The notes beneath the pieces were generated by a model. That model saw only the letters and a program-made list of their open reading frames with translations. It was not told where the DNA came from and made no database searches. Below are positions 24,966 to 34,202 of a DNA stretch of 64,000 nucleotides, one piece after another. How positions within the stretch are numbered: the stretch's first letter is position 1; each line of letters begins with the position of its first letter. The stretch comes from Anaerolineaceae bacterium (GTDB lineage Bacteria; Chloroflexota; Anaerolineae; Aggregatilineales; Phototrophicaceae): NCBI GenBank assembly GCA_007693385.1, contig REDR01000042.1, positions 1 through 64,000 of the forward strand, in the 5' to 3' direction. Both the position numbers and the translations under genes were made by a program.

Positions 24966-27427
24966 GATTTATCGTCGCTCTGCTCATCATCCTGACCGCT
25001 ATCTTCGGGCGCATCGTCCGCCGTTTCGTCGGCTTCCGCGTCCGGTTTAGGCGATTTGTCGTCGGCTTTCCGCAGGCGCGGCACTTCGGCCAGTGGCGCG
25101 GAGTCCGCGTCGGCGTCGTCATCGCGGACGGGGCGCATCGGCGCGGGCGGAGTCGGCGCGGTGGATTTCACCGGCGGCTTGCTCGTCGTCGGGCGTGGCT
25201 CCGGCGATTCATCGACGGCGGGCGCGTCGTTGACCGCCGCCGGAAGGCTGTCGGCTCTGGCCGCTTCTTCTCTGGCGGCGTTGGCGGCGTTGACCTGTCC
25301 GCGCACGCGGGCGACGGCTTCGCTGTAGTCGATGCGCGGGTGATAGATCGCCTGTAGGATTTCAAGGAATATCGCCTCGATGCGGTTCAGGTCGCCCAGT
25401 GTCAGGCCGCTATCGTTCAATTCGCCGGTCTTGCGCCGCCCGTCGATCACCTGATGCAGTGTCTCCTGTATGTCGGCTTTGCTCTTCGGCTGGCGGGCGC
25501 GGATGGCGGCCTCGCATCCATCGGCCAATAGCATGATGCCGGTCTCGCGGCTACGCGGGCGCGGCCCGGGATACGTGAATTCGGCGATGTCTACTTCGTT
25601 CTCGTCCTCCCCGGCCATGATGATCGCTTGTTGATAGAACACGTACACCTGCGATGTGCCGTGATGCTCGCGGATGAAATCGCGGATGCGCTGGGGTAGG
25701 CGATACTGCCGCGCTAGCTCGTCGCCTTCGGTCACATGGCCGATGATGATGTCGGCGCTACGATACGGATCATTGAGCGTGTCGTGCGGGTTACTGCCTT
25801 CGGTCTGGTTCTCGGTGAAAAAGACCGGATTCAACATCTTGCCGATGTCGTGATACAGCGCCGCCACGCGCACCAGTTCGGCATTCGCGCCGATGGCGTT
25901 GGCCGCCTGCTCGCACAGGTTCGACACCTGTAGCGAATGCTGGTAACTGCCCGGCGCTTCGCGCAATAGGCGCTGTAATAGCGGCTGATTCGGCTGGCTG
26001 AGTTCGACCAATTTGAGCGCCGTCGGCAGATTGAACGCCATCGTGATGACATACAGCGCGGCGACGGCTGTCGCGGCGGTCAGGATGCCGTTCATCACCC
26101 CGAACACGACCAGAAGCGGCAGTTCGTTGGCTTGTCCGGCTTCGGCGGGGTTGAAGTTGAAGAGCGACACCACCGCCACATTGCCCACCGCCACCACCAG
26201 ACCGGCGATGAAAAAGCTGTTCAGGCGTTCCGGGTGGCGCAGGTTCAAGATGCCCATGATGCCGCCCACCGCCACGAAAACGATCATTTCCAGATCGCCG
26301 CCGACCATAATCCCGATCAAGAACGCCAGCCCGATCATGCCGATCATGGCGATTTCCGCGCCGACGACGGCCACATACAGCAAGCCCAGCGCGGCGGCGG
26401 GATACAGGTACATCTCGCCGGACATACCCAGCCGCGCCCCGGCCAGCGTCACCATGAACAGCCCGACCAGCAACGCCAACAATGCCGGTTCATCGCGGAG
26501 CAGACCGGGACGGAAACGCGCCACGTACAGCCCCATGATGACCAGCGCGATGACGCTGGCTAACAAGGCGCGGATGATCGCTTGCGTCTGGCGCTCTTCG
26601 GTGCGTAGCAGGCCGATTTGTTCCAGCACTTCATAGTCGGCCTGACTAATGCGCGATCCACTGGCGATGATGAGTTGTCCGGCCTCGAAACTGCGCGTCT
26701 CCTCACTGACGGCGGCCAGCGCCTCCTGCCGCGCCTGCTCGGTGGCCTCGACGTTTTCCGTCGTATTCGCCCGCAGTAGATCGCTAACCACCGACACCAC
26801 CACGTCAATCTCTCGCGGGTCATTAAAGCGCACGCTGACCTGTGTCGGGAGTTGGGAACGGATGCGCGACAGGTCGGCGGATTTGATCTCATCGCGCATG
26901 ACGCGCTCTAAAATCGCCAGAATCTCGGAGTCGATGTCCTGCCATGTGCTGTCGTCGATCTCGAATAGTTGCACCAGCGTCACCGGCGGCAGATTCAGCG
27001 TGGTGATTTGCTCCGCGTCGCTGATTTTGCGCTCCTGCGTGCTGTACGGGTCGGCGCGAATGTTGCCGATGAAATCCAGAATACGCCGCGCCTGCTCGAT
27101 CTGCTGGCGGGCGACGGATGGATCAGGCGTGTTGAAGATCGGGCGCACATCCTCCACCGCTTGCTGGCGGCGCTGTTCGGTCAGTACCGCGCTGGTGAAA
27201 GAGACCGACTCCGGCGCGAATACATCCTGCTGGATGATGCGCCCCACCTGAAAGCCGTCGGCCTCCTCTTGCCCGAAGAAGATCGGCTCGAATGCGAGAA
27301 TAGCGGTGCCGACCAGCACGAATCCCAGCGCCGACAAAGTTGCCACCACCCGCCACAGCAGGCGCGTCGCCCGTTCTTCTGTCAGGTCAAGGTAACGCGC
27401 GATCTGTCGCGCCGCCCAGCCGATCAT
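24962..27427 (-). CDS. pgpH: 7TM-HD cyclic-di-AMP phosphodiesterase (PgpH-like)
   Basis: 821-residue membrane protein of the 7TMR-HD family. After an N-terminal helix (about 25-48) comes the extracytoplasmic 7TMR-HDED domain (about 50-285), then roughly seven membrane helices (290-480), then a cytoplasmic HD domain (about 500-690) with EAPGSYQHSLQVSNL, ALYHDIGK and FIREHHGTS. PgpH proteins hydrolyse c-di-AMP, a signal tied to cell-wall and osmotic control. A disordered Pro/Asp/Glu-rich tail of about 110 residues is unusual compared with the Listeria protein. ATG at 27427 used, with GTG one codon earlier also possible. Cotranscribed with yqeY upstream and ybeY downstream. Confidence 0.9.
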   Translation of the reverse strand: MIGWAARQIARYLDLTEERATRLLWRVVATLSALGFVLVGTAILAFEPIFFGQEEADGFQVGRIIQQDVFAPESVSFTSAVLTEQRRQQAVEDVRPIFNTPDPSVARQQIEQARRILDFIGNIRADPYSTQERKISDAEQITTLNLPPVTLVQLFEIDDSTWQDIDSEILAILERVMRDEIKSADLSRIRSQLPTQVSVRFNDPREIDVVVSVVSDLLRANTTENVEATEQARQEALAAVSEETRSFEAGQLIIASGSRISQADYEVLEQIGLLRTEERQTQAIIRALLASVIALVIMGLYVARFRPGLLRDEPALLALLVGLFMVTLAGARLGMSGEMYLYPAAALGLLYVAVVGAEIAMIGMIGLAFLIGIMVGGDLEMIVFVAVGGIMGILNLRHPERLNSFFIAGLVVAVGNVAVVSLFNFNPAEAGQANELPLLVVFGVMNGILTAATAVAALYVITMAFNLPTALKLVELSQPNQPLLQRLLREAPGSYQHSLQVSNLCEQAANAIGANAELVRVAALYHDIGKMLNPVFFTENQTEGSNPHDTLNDPYRSADIIIGHVTEGDELARQYRLPQRIRDFIREHHGTSQVYVFYQQAIIMAGEDENEVDIAEFTYPGPRPRSRETGIMLLADGCEAAIRARQPKSKADIQETLHQVIDGRRKTGELNDSGLTLGDLNRIEAIFLEILQAIYHPRIDYSEAVARVRGQVNAANAAREEAARADSLPAAVNDAPAVDESPEPRPTTSKPPVKSTAPTPPAPMRPVRDDDADADSAPLAEVPRLRKADDKSPKPDAEADETADDAPEDSGQDDEQSDDKS

Positions 27428-27431
27428 CACG

Positions 27432-27878
27432 TTAGCCTAACTGTTCTTTCACGATCCGGTTAACCATCTTGCCATCGGCCACGCCTTTGACTTGCGCCAT
27501 GACCGGCCCCATCACCTTGCCCATATCCGCCGGAGAGGTCGCGCCGACTTCGGCGATGACCGCCTGCACGATGGCGATCACTTGCGCTTCGTCCATTTGT
27601 TGCGGCAAAAATTCCTCGATGATGACCAGTTCGGCCTGTTCGCCCGCGACCAGATCATCACGCCCCGCTTTGCCGTATTCGTCGATGCTCTCGCGCCGCT
27701 TCTTGGCTTCTTTTTGCAAAATGGCGACGACATCTTCCGCGCTCAGTTCATGCTGGCCGTCGATTTCCGCCTGTTTGATGGCGCCGTTCAGGTTGCGGAT
27801 GACATCGCGGCGGGCAGAGTCTTTGTTCTTCATGGCCGCCTTCAGCGCATCCGCTAGCGCCGGTCTGGGGTCTTGCAT
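27432..27878 (-). CDS. GatB/YqeY domain protein
   Basis: 148-residue YqeY-family protein related to the tail domain of the amidotransferase subunit GatB, thought to bind tRNA. Motifs include LKAAMKNKDSARRDVIRNL, EAKKRRESIDEYGKAGRDDL, EEFLPQQM and the C-terminal GADMGKVM-like segment ADMGKVMGPVMAQVKG. Single-domain YqeY occurs widely, often in translation operons. Here it is first in the yqeY-pgpH-ybeY-dgkA operon, two to four bases upstream of pgpH, where phoH sits in other phyla. Confidence 0.93.
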   Translation of the reverse strand: MQDPRPALADALKAAMKNKDSARRDVIRNLNGAIKQAEIDGQHELSAEDVVAILQKEAKKRRESIDEYGKAGRDDLVAGEQAELVIIEEFLPQQMDEAQVIAIVQAVIAEVGATSPADMGKVMGPVMAQVKGVADGKMVNRIVKEQLG

Positions 27879-27954
27879 GGTTGCTCTCTCCTGATATAGA
27901 TAGGTCGTAATGGCTGTTTATGATGCTGTTTGCCGATTGATTTTACCGCCTTTT

Positions 27955-28074
27955 GCCCTCATCCCCCGCCCCTTTCTCCCAAACGCTACGCTGGGAGAAG
28001 GGGAGAAAACCATGCCTTGAAGTCCTTCTTCCAGCCGCGAAGCGGTGATTGGGAGAGGGATTTAGGATGAGGGC
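27955..28074. repeat. 120-bp palindromic intergenic element
   Basis: Bounded by inverted ends GCCCTCATCC (27955-27964) and GGATGAGGGC (28065-28074). Inside, CCCCTTTCTCCCA (27969-27981) pairs with TGGGAGAAGGGG (27992-28003) with one bulge, and further GGGAGAGGG-type segments follow. This is the look of a non-coding MITE/REP-like element. It abuts the mtaB stop codon. Confidence 0.75.
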
Positions 28075-29370
28075 TTAATCCTCAATCCGTACATCGACGA
28101 TGAGCTGGCCGTTCTCGGCGTCATAATGCAAGCCGTGACCGCCGGTGATGTGATTGGTCAACGGGCGCGGATGCGTCCCGCGCACGCGGATATAGTTATC
28201 AGTATACCCGACATTCACAAAACCGTCCGGCGTCGCCGCGCTGACTTGCTCCCACAGCACGCGCACACCGCGCCCGATCTGCGCCTCCGCGAAGCGGGCG
28301 GCCATGCTATCAGCCAGCGCCAGCAAGCGCTGACTGCGGGCTTTCTTCACCGTGTTGGGCAGATGATCGCGCATCCGGGCGGCGGGCGTGCCCGGACGCC
28401 GACTATAGCGGAAAACGTGCAATCCGGCGAAGTCCATCGCTTCGATGAACGCCAGACTAGCCGCGAATTCATCGTCCGTCTCGCCCGGAAAGCCGACGAT
28501 CACATCGGACGTGATGCCGACATCGGGGATGCGCTCGCGGGCGGCGGCCATCAACGCGCTGAATTCCGCCTGTGTGGTGTTGCGCCGCATCCGCTTCAGC
28601 GTGGCGTCGCATCCGCTTTGTAATGGCAGGTGCAAATGACGACACAGGCGCGGGTTCTGCCACAGGTCGAAGAAGCCTTCGGCTAAGTCCCACGGCTCCA
28701 GCGATGACAATCGCAGGCGCGGGATGTCGGTATCGGCTAGGATGGCGTCTACCAGTTGCTTGAGGCCGTCCGCCTGCCCGTGATCGTGGCCGTAACTGCC
28801 CAGATGCACGCCGGTCAGTACCGCCTCTTGATAGCCGCTAGCGTGCAGATAGCGTATTTCGTCCACCACTTCGGTCAACGGGCGGCTACGGCCTGCGCCG
28901 CGTGCGACGGTGGTGATGCAAAATGTACAGGCGTTGTCGCATCCGTCCTGCACCTTGACGAATGCTCGTGTGCGCCCCGCCGCGCCCGGCAATGCCGCGT
29001 CACGGGTGATCGGCTCGTCGTCGAAGGGCTGGACGGCGACGCCGGTTATCGCCGTCACGATCTGATCTTTGCCGGTGTTGTCGATCACCCGACTGACGCC
29101 GGGCAGAACCGCGATGTCGTCCGGCGCGATCTGAGCATAGCATCCGGTGACGGTGGTCTGCGCGTCGGCGTTGGCGCGGTGCAACTCGCGGATGAGCTTG
29201 CGGCTGGCTTTGCCCGCGTCTGTCGTCACCGCGCAGGTATTGACGATGTAATGATCGGCTTCGGCGGGATCGTCCACCACTTCATGCCCACCGGCCAGCA
29301 ATTGCCGCGCCATCGCGTCGATTTCCGCTTGATTCAAGCGACAGCCCAGCATCCTCAAATGTACTTTCAT
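28075..29370 (-). CDS. mtaB: tRNA t6A37 methylthiotransferase MtaB
   Basis: 431-residue radical-SAM methylthiotransferase converting t6A to ms2t6A at position 37 of ANN-decoding tRNAs. N-terminal UPF0004 domain with LGCRLNQAEID, NTCAVT and TGCYAQ supplying the first cluster cysteines. Radical-SAM motif CDNACTFC. SGYQEAVLTGVHLGSYG is MtaB-specific and separates it from MiaB and RimO. LHLPLQSG and GFPGETDDEF follow, then a C-terminal TRAM-like domain. Its start overlaps the stop-side end of the upstream secreted-protein gene by four bases. Confidence 0.95.
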   Translation of the reverse strand: MKVHLRMLGCRLNQAEIDAMARQLLAGGHEVVDDPAEADHYIVNTCAVTTDAGKASRKLIRELHRANADAQTTVTGCYAQIAPDDIAVLPGVSRVIDNTGKDQIVTAITGVAVQPFDDEPITRDAALPGAAGRTRAFVKVQDGCDNACTFCITTVARGAGRSRPLTEVVDEIRYLHASGYQEAVLTGVHLGSYGHDHGQADGLKQLVDAILADTDIPRLRLSSLEPWDLAEGFFDLWQNPRLCRHLHLPLQSGCDATLKRMRRNTTQAEFSALMAAARERIPDVGITSDVIVGFPGETDDEFAASLAFIEAMDFAGLHVFRYSRRPGTPAARMRDHLPNTVKKARSQRLLALADSMAARFAEAQIGRGVRVLWEQVSAATPDGFVNVGYTDNYIRVRGTHPRPLTNHITGGHGLHYDAENGQLIVDVRIED

Positions 29371-30155
29371 GGTGTGTCTTCCGTAAAATCGCTAGCGCCG
29401 GTGATGATGGCGTTATCGAACTCGACGATCACCGGCTGGCCTCCCGGCGGGCGTCCGGCAGAATCCGCCGAAACCACGACTCCCAGTTGGCCGCTCGGGT
29501 GATGCGCGTCGGTCAGCGTCTCCTGCCACGTCCCGGCCACGCATTCGCCGGTGAAACTATTGATGGTACTCGCGCCGTCGGGATCATCGGGGATGCACAG
29601 CGGTAGGCGCGTGTCGTTGACGTAGAACGCGAAGCGATCCGCCACGCCGACCACGCGCAGATGATTGACCGCGCCCGCCTCCTGCCGGATGGCGTCCGAC
29701 GGATGCCATGTACTGATCTCGCGTGATGTGCCGTCCGCTTCGCGCAGGACGCGATAGTACCCGTCGCCGCTTATCAGCAAAACGTAATAATCACGCGGGG
29801 ACGCCCGCCGGAAGATGATGCCGAAAGCGTTGTTGTTGCCCCCCGCGAAGTCACCTTCGATGATTTGCGCCTGTACGGAGAAGTCGAAGCGGTCAAAGTG
29901 TGGCTGTACCACCGAATACGGGGCGACGCCGCCGACGTTGGCGATGATACGCAATACGCCATCATCGACAATATGGCTGAATGTCCCGCGTTCATCCTGT
30001 AGCCAGTCATCCGCCGCGCCATCAAATGACGTGGCGTATAACAGTTCGTCATCTTCTGCCGGGACGACATAATGCCAGCTCTGCGCCATCTGATTCAGGT
30101 GAATCATGCCCAGCAAAGCCAGCGTTAAAGTCAAAAAAATGATAATCCGGCGCAA
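29367..30155 (-). CDS. Secreted concanavalin-like (LamG/DUF1080-type) protein
   Basis: 262-residue exported protein. Residues 3-25 are a hydrophobic signal or anchor without a lipobox. The remainder is beta-rich, with LLYATSFDGAADDWL, GVLRIIANVGG, NAFGIIFRRASPRDYYVLLI, GAVNHLRVVGVADRFAFYVN and VIVEFDNAIITG. This pattern is typical of the jelly-roll fold of DUF1080 (3-keto-disaccharide hydrolase) and LamG-like modules. Probably a carbohydrate-binding protein at the cell surface; no catalytic residues were identified. Coupled to mtaB by a four-base overlap, without an obvious functional link. Confidence 0.65.
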   Translation of the reverse strand: MRRIIIFLTLTLALLGMIHLNQMAQSWHYVVPAEDDELLYATSFDGAADDWLQDERGTFSHIVDDGVLRIIANVGGVAPYSVVQPHFDRFDFSVQAQIIEGDFAGGNNNAFGIIFRRASPRDYYVLLISGDGYYRVLREADGTSREISTWHPSDAIRQEAGAVNHLRVVGVADRFAFYVNDTRLPLCIPDDPDGASTINSFTGECVAGTWQETLTDAHHPSGQLGVVVSADSAGRPPGGQPVIVEFDNAIITGASDFTEDTP

Positions 30156-30224
30156 TACGTTAGCCCTCTATCCACGAATAGCCTATGATTTTAGCATAGC
30201 ATGATGAATAGCGTAAACGGTGTA

Positions 30225-30246
30225 GGGGCGCGATGGATTGCGCCCC
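30225..30246. repeat. GGGGCGC hairpin, member of a dispersed palindrome family
   Basis: GGGGCGC (30225-30231) and GCGCCCC (30240-30246) around an 8-base loop, preceded by TGTA. Related hairpins occur at 37886, 54564 and 55251. It lies 31 bases beyond the ABC exporter stop and may help terminate that transcript. Confidence 0.65.
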
Positions 30247-30277
30247 CGTTTCCGTGTTGGGTTGTCCGTTGGGGTGG

Positions 30278-32095
30278 TTATTGCGCGGCGAGCGTGGTGA
30301 CGGGCGCTTGATATTGCTCCTGCCGTTGCGCCTTGAATTGCTGGGTGTATAGCTCGTAGTAGTGACCACGCTGGCGCAGTAGTTCGGCGTGTGTGCCGAT
30401 CTCCGCGATTTTGCCGTGCTGAATCACGATGATGCGATCCGCCCGCTTGATGGTACTCAGCCGGTGCGCGATGACGAAGCTGGTGCGCCCGTCCATCAGA
30501 TGATCCATGCCTTGCTGAATCAGCGCTTCGGTCAATGTATCGACGGAGCTTGTCGCCTCGTCCATGATGAACAGTTCCGGCTGTGATAGCACCGCCCGCG
30601 CCAGACTAATCAACTGCTTCTGCCCGACGGAGAGCAAGACGCCGCCTTCGCCTACCGGCTCATCGTAGCCGTTTTCTAGCTCGCTGATGAACGGGTGTGC
30701 GCCAGCCAACTTCGCCGCCTCGACCACTTCTTCGTCGGTGGCGTCCAGCCGCCCGTAGCGGATGTTCTCGCGGATGTTGCCGGAGAACAGATGCGGCGTC
30801 TGTAGCACCATGCCGATGCGCGAATGGATGGCGTGTAGCGGCATCGTCGTGTAGTCCTGCCCGTTGAACTTGATCGCGCCTTCACGCGGTTCATAGAAGC
30901 GGCAGATCAAATTGACGATGGTGCTTTTGCCGTGTCCGGTAGGGCCGACCAGCGCGATTGTCTCGCCCTGTTTCACCGTCAGGTTGAAATCGGTCAGCAC
31001 CGCTTTTTCCGGCTCGTAGTAGAACGTCACGCCGTCGAATTCGATGTCGCCGACGATGGTGCCCGGATCAGTCGCGTTCGGACGGTCGGTGATGTCCGGC
31101 TGTTCGTCCAGCAGAGAGAACACGCGCTCCGCCGACGCTACCGATTGTTGCATACTGGCATATACCCGCGACATATCCTCAATCGGCCACATCATGAACG
31201 TGATGTAAGACACGAACGCCTGTATACCGCCGATGGTGATGCCGTCACCGACCTGCAACCCGCCGAACCACACCACCGCCATCACGCCGCCCGCGCTGAT
31301 GATCTGCACCACCGGCAGGAACAGCGCCGACAGCCACGCCGCCTTAAACGACGAGCGATACATCGGCGCGGTCAGGCCGTCGAAGTCGCGCAGGTTGGCC
31401 GCCTCGCGGCGGTTGGCCTTCGTGATCCGCACGCCGCTGATGCTCTCGTTGTACGTGCCGGTGATCTTGGAATTCAGCTTGCGCGATTCGCGGAACTCGA
31501 CCAGAATCCGCTTTTTGAACCAGATCGCCACGTACAGCAACACCGGCAACATCAGCATGACCAGAATCGTCAACTGCCAGTTAATCATCGACATGAAGAT
31601 CAACGCGGTGGTGATGTTAAGCGTCGCCCACGTCACATCCAGCAAGCCCCACGTCACCAGATCAGCCATGCGCGACGAGTCCGAAGTCACCCGCGACATC
31701 AGCCAGCCTACCGGCGTGCGGTCAAAGTACGAGAACGATAACTTCTGCATGTGTTCAAACATCTGCTTACGCAGGTCATACATCACGCGCTGGCCGAGTA
31801 TGCCGCATAGCGCGATGAACACGAAGACGCTGATGACGAAAACCACATGCAAGACCGCGTACAGGACGATCAATTCCAGCAGACGCTCCGTGTCTCGCGG
31901 GATTAGCGCCTCGTCGATGATCCGCATACTGACGATATTGAAGTATGCCTCGATGAACGACACGATGCTGATCGCCACCAGAAAGCCGACAGCCCATTTC
32001 CAATGCGGGCGGATGCTGGCGAGAATGCGAACCAGCGTGCCGCTATTATTCTGTGATACGTATTCCGCTTCTTCAAAGCGAATCTCATTCGACAT
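30278..32095 (-). CDS. ABC exporter subunit with LSVGQ signature
   Basis: 605-residue ABC exporter half-transporter with an N-terminal six-helix membrane domain (about residues 25-310) and a C-terminal nucleotide-binding domain. It has Walker A GPTGHGKST, the signature LSVGQKQ (Gly replaced by Val), Walker B FIMDEATSSVD with catalytic Glu, and the switch His in FVIAHRLST. The start ATG at 32095 begins MSNEIRFEE and overlaps the partner gene's end by 11 bases. Together with the partner it should form a heterodimeric multidrug/lipid exporter with one degenerate ATP site. Substrate unknown. Confidence 0.92.
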   Translation of the reverse strand: MSNEIRFEEAEYVSQNNSGTLVRILASIRPHWKWAVGFLVAISIVSFIEAYFNIVSMRIIDEALIPRDTERLLELIVLYAVLHVVFVISVFVFIALCGILGQRVMYDLRKQMFEHMQKLSFSYFDRTPVGWLMSRVTSDSSRMADLVTWGLLDVTWATLNITTALIFMSMINWQLTILVMLMLPVLLYVAIWFKKRILVEFRESRKLNSKITGTYNESISGVRITKANRREAANLRDFDGLTAPMYRSSFKAAWLSALFLPVVQIISAGGVMAVVWFGGLQVGDGITIGGIQAFVSYITFMMWPIEDMSRVYASMQQSVASAERVFSLLDEQPDITDRPNATDPGTIVGDIEFDGVTFYYEPEKAVLTDFNLTVKQGETIALVGPTGHGKSTIVNLICRFYEPREGAIKFNGQDYTTMPLHAIHSRIGMVLQTPHLFSGNIRENIRYGRLDATDEEVVEAAKLAGAHPFISELENGYDEPVGEGGVLLSVGQKQLISLARAVLSQPELFIMDEATSSVDTLTEALIQQGMDHLMDGRTSFVIAHRLSTIKRADRIIVIQHGKIAEIGTHAELLRQRGHYYELYTQQFKAQRQEQYQAPVTTLAAQ

Positions 32096-33974
32096 CCGCC
32101 ATTTCCCTTTCCAACTCTTCGTCAATCCGTGATTGCATCCGGTACGTTTGCCGATAGATGCCATCCTGCGCGATCAATTCTTCATGCGTGCCGCTTTGCA
32201 CGATGCGCCCATCAGCCATCACAAGGATGATGTCGGCGTGCATCAGCGTCGTCACGCGATGCGCGATCAAGAACGTCGTCACCGCTTCGCCCCGCGCCCG
32301 CAACGCATCGCGGATGCTGGCCTCCGTCTCGGTATCTACCGAGCTTGTCGCGTCGTCCAGAATCAGGATGCGCGGATTCTTCAGCAAGGTTCGCGCTAGC
32401 GCGATGCGTTGTTTCTGCCCGCCGGATAGCGTCACGCCGCGCTCGCCGACCATCGTCTGATAGCCCTGCGGAAAGTCGCGGATGACATCATGCACCGCCG
32501 CCATCCGCGCCGCCTCGAATACTTCTTCGTCGCTGACATCGCGCCCGACGCCATACGTGATGTTTTCCCGTATGGAGCGCGAGAACAGGAACGGCTCTTG
32601 CTCTACCAGACCGATGATCTCACGCAGGAACGCACGCGGATAATCTTCTAGCGGGACGCCATCCAGCCGGATGACGCCTGACGTGTAATCGTAGAAGCGC
32701 GGGAGCAGGCCGACTAGCGATGTCTTGCCCGCGCCCGTTCCGCCCAGTATGGCGATGACCTGTCCCGGGCGAACCCGAAAGCTGACGTCGTGCAAGACCG
32801 GCGTCGCCGAGTCGTAGCGAAAGCTGACGCGCTCGAATTCGACCTCGCCGACCACATCGCGCACCGGCGGGGCAGTCTCTTCGTGCAGTTCTTCGCGCTC
32901 CTGCGTCACGATTTCCATGACGCGCTTGTAAGAGCCGAGTCCCTGCGCGGCCTGCACCACCAGCCGCCCGATCTGCCGCAACGGGCCGATCAACGCGCCG
33001 ACCAGTCCGACGTAGGCGACGAAATCACCGACGCTGATCGTGCCGTCGATCACCATGTAACCGGCCAGCAAAACGCCCAGCACAAGTTGGACACTGGTAA
33101 TCAGGTCCGTCATCGGCCAATACAATGCGTTGAGCATCAATAGCTCTTTGCCGCGCTCGAATTGCCGCCAGTTGTCGCCTTCAAAGCGCTCGATCTCGTG
33201 TTCCTGACGGGCGAACGCCCGCACCACGCGCACCCCGCTGAGATGTTCCTGCAATGTCGCGGAGACTTTCGCCTCTTGATCTTGCAGTTCCTCATACTTG
33301 CGGGCGATCTTGCCGAACATATACCACGACACCGCGATCAAGAACGGCGCGGCCAGAATCGAGAACAGCGCTAGCGGCGTTGACAACATCATGATTCCGG
33401 CGAAACTGACGACGAACATCACCAGAATTCGCCCGATGCCGACGCCCTGTTCCACGTAAAAGCGGCGGATGGCGTCCACGTCGGATGTCGCCCGTTGCAA
33501 TAGCTCGCCGGTCTGCATCCGGTCATGGTAGCTGAACGATAGCCGTTGTAGATGGTCGAACAGATAGTTGCGCGTGCGCCATGCGATGCGCTCCGCCGTG
33601 TACGCCGCCCACCGTCCGCTAAAGTAGCTGAAGCCACCCTGTACCAGCGATAGCAACAGGAAGGCCAGCGCCGCCAACGGCAACAGCGACGGCAAATCTG
33701 GCCGCAGGGTGTTCACCGTCTGCGGGAGGATGTGGCCGAGTCCGGCGGTCATGTCAATCAGCGTGGCCTGTGGCGACAGCAGATCGTCCACCACCCAGCC
33801 GATCAACAGCAGGCCAGCCGTCCGCGCAATGCTGGAAATCGCCAGCGCGCTGATCGCGCCCGCGTAGTGCAGACGGAAGCCGTCCATCAGGCGGATGATG
33901 CCCGCCAGACCGCGTGCGGATTGCGCCCGCTTCATGTCAAAATTGTATGGTTGTGTCTCTATCAATGACGCCAA
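32085..33974 (-). CDS. ABC exporter subunit with Asp-substituted Walker B
   Basis: 629-residue ABC exporter half-transporter, first gene of the pair. Membrane domain about residues 35-340. The nucleotide-binding domain has Walker A GGTGAGKTS, signature LSGGQKQR, Walker B ILILDDATSSVD where the catalytic Glu is Asp, and switch His in FLIAHRVTT. The start is taken as TTG at 33974, eight bases after GGAGGG; the ATG at 33935 has no ribosome-binding site and the upstream ATG at 34019 is before it. The Asp here and the altered signature in the partner subunit together define the degenerate site of heterodimeric exporters. Confidence 0.9.
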   Translation of the reverse strand: MASLIETQPYNFDMKRAQSARGLAGIIRLMDGFRLHYAGAISALAISSIARTAGLLLIGWVVDDLLSPQATLIDMTAGLGHILPQTVNTLRPDLPSLLPLAALAFLLLSLVQGGFSYFSGRWAAYTAERIAWRTRNYLFDHLQRLSFSYHDRMQTGELLQRATSDVDAIRRFYVEQGVGIGRILVMFVVSFAGIMMLSTPLALFSILAAPFLIAVSWYMFGKIARKYEELQDQEAKVSATLQEHLSGVRVVRAFARQEHEIERFEGDNWRQFERGKELLMLNALYWPMTDLITSVQLVLGVLLAGYMVIDGTISVGDFVAYVGLVGALIGPLRQIGRLVVQAAQGLGSYKRVMEIVTQEREELHEETAPPVRDVVGEVEFERVSFRYDSATPVLHDVSFRVRPGQVIAILGGTGAGKTSLVGLLPRFYDYTSGVIRLDGVPLEDYPRAFLREIIGLVEQEPFLFSRSIRENITYGVGRDVSDEEVFEAARMAAVHDVIRDFPQGYQTMVGERGVTLSGGQKQRIALARTLLKNPRILILDDATSSVDTETEASIRDALRARGEAVTTFLIAHRVTTLMHADIILVMADGRIVQSGTHEELIAQDGIYRQTYRMQSRIDEELEREMADVE

Positions 33975-34113
33975 TGCTTTGTCCCTCCGTGTGATTGTAT
34001 CGGCGGCGCAACAAAGCATAGCATAGCAGGGTCGGCCTGTAAAGGTCTTAAAGGGTCAAAAGCGGTCTTTCAGGATTCGGGTTTGACTATCATCAGGCTT
34101 TAATCTCAGAAAT

Positions 34114-34144
34114 GTGTGGCACACTTCGTCCGATCTGGTAAAAT
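34114..34144 (+). promoter_or_regulatory. fadN promoter with overlapping palindrome
   Basis: GTGGCA (34116-34121, -35), 17-base spacer, and TGGTAAAAT (34136-34144, extended -10). The -35 lies inside the perfect palindrome GTGTGGCACAC (34114-34124), a plausible operator for a fatty-acid regulator. Confidence 0.55.
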
Positions 34145-34202
34145 CAAATCATCGTTTAATTAAATCAGATGCCTAAAAACATTTTTTGAAGAAAGGTAAA
34201 AA

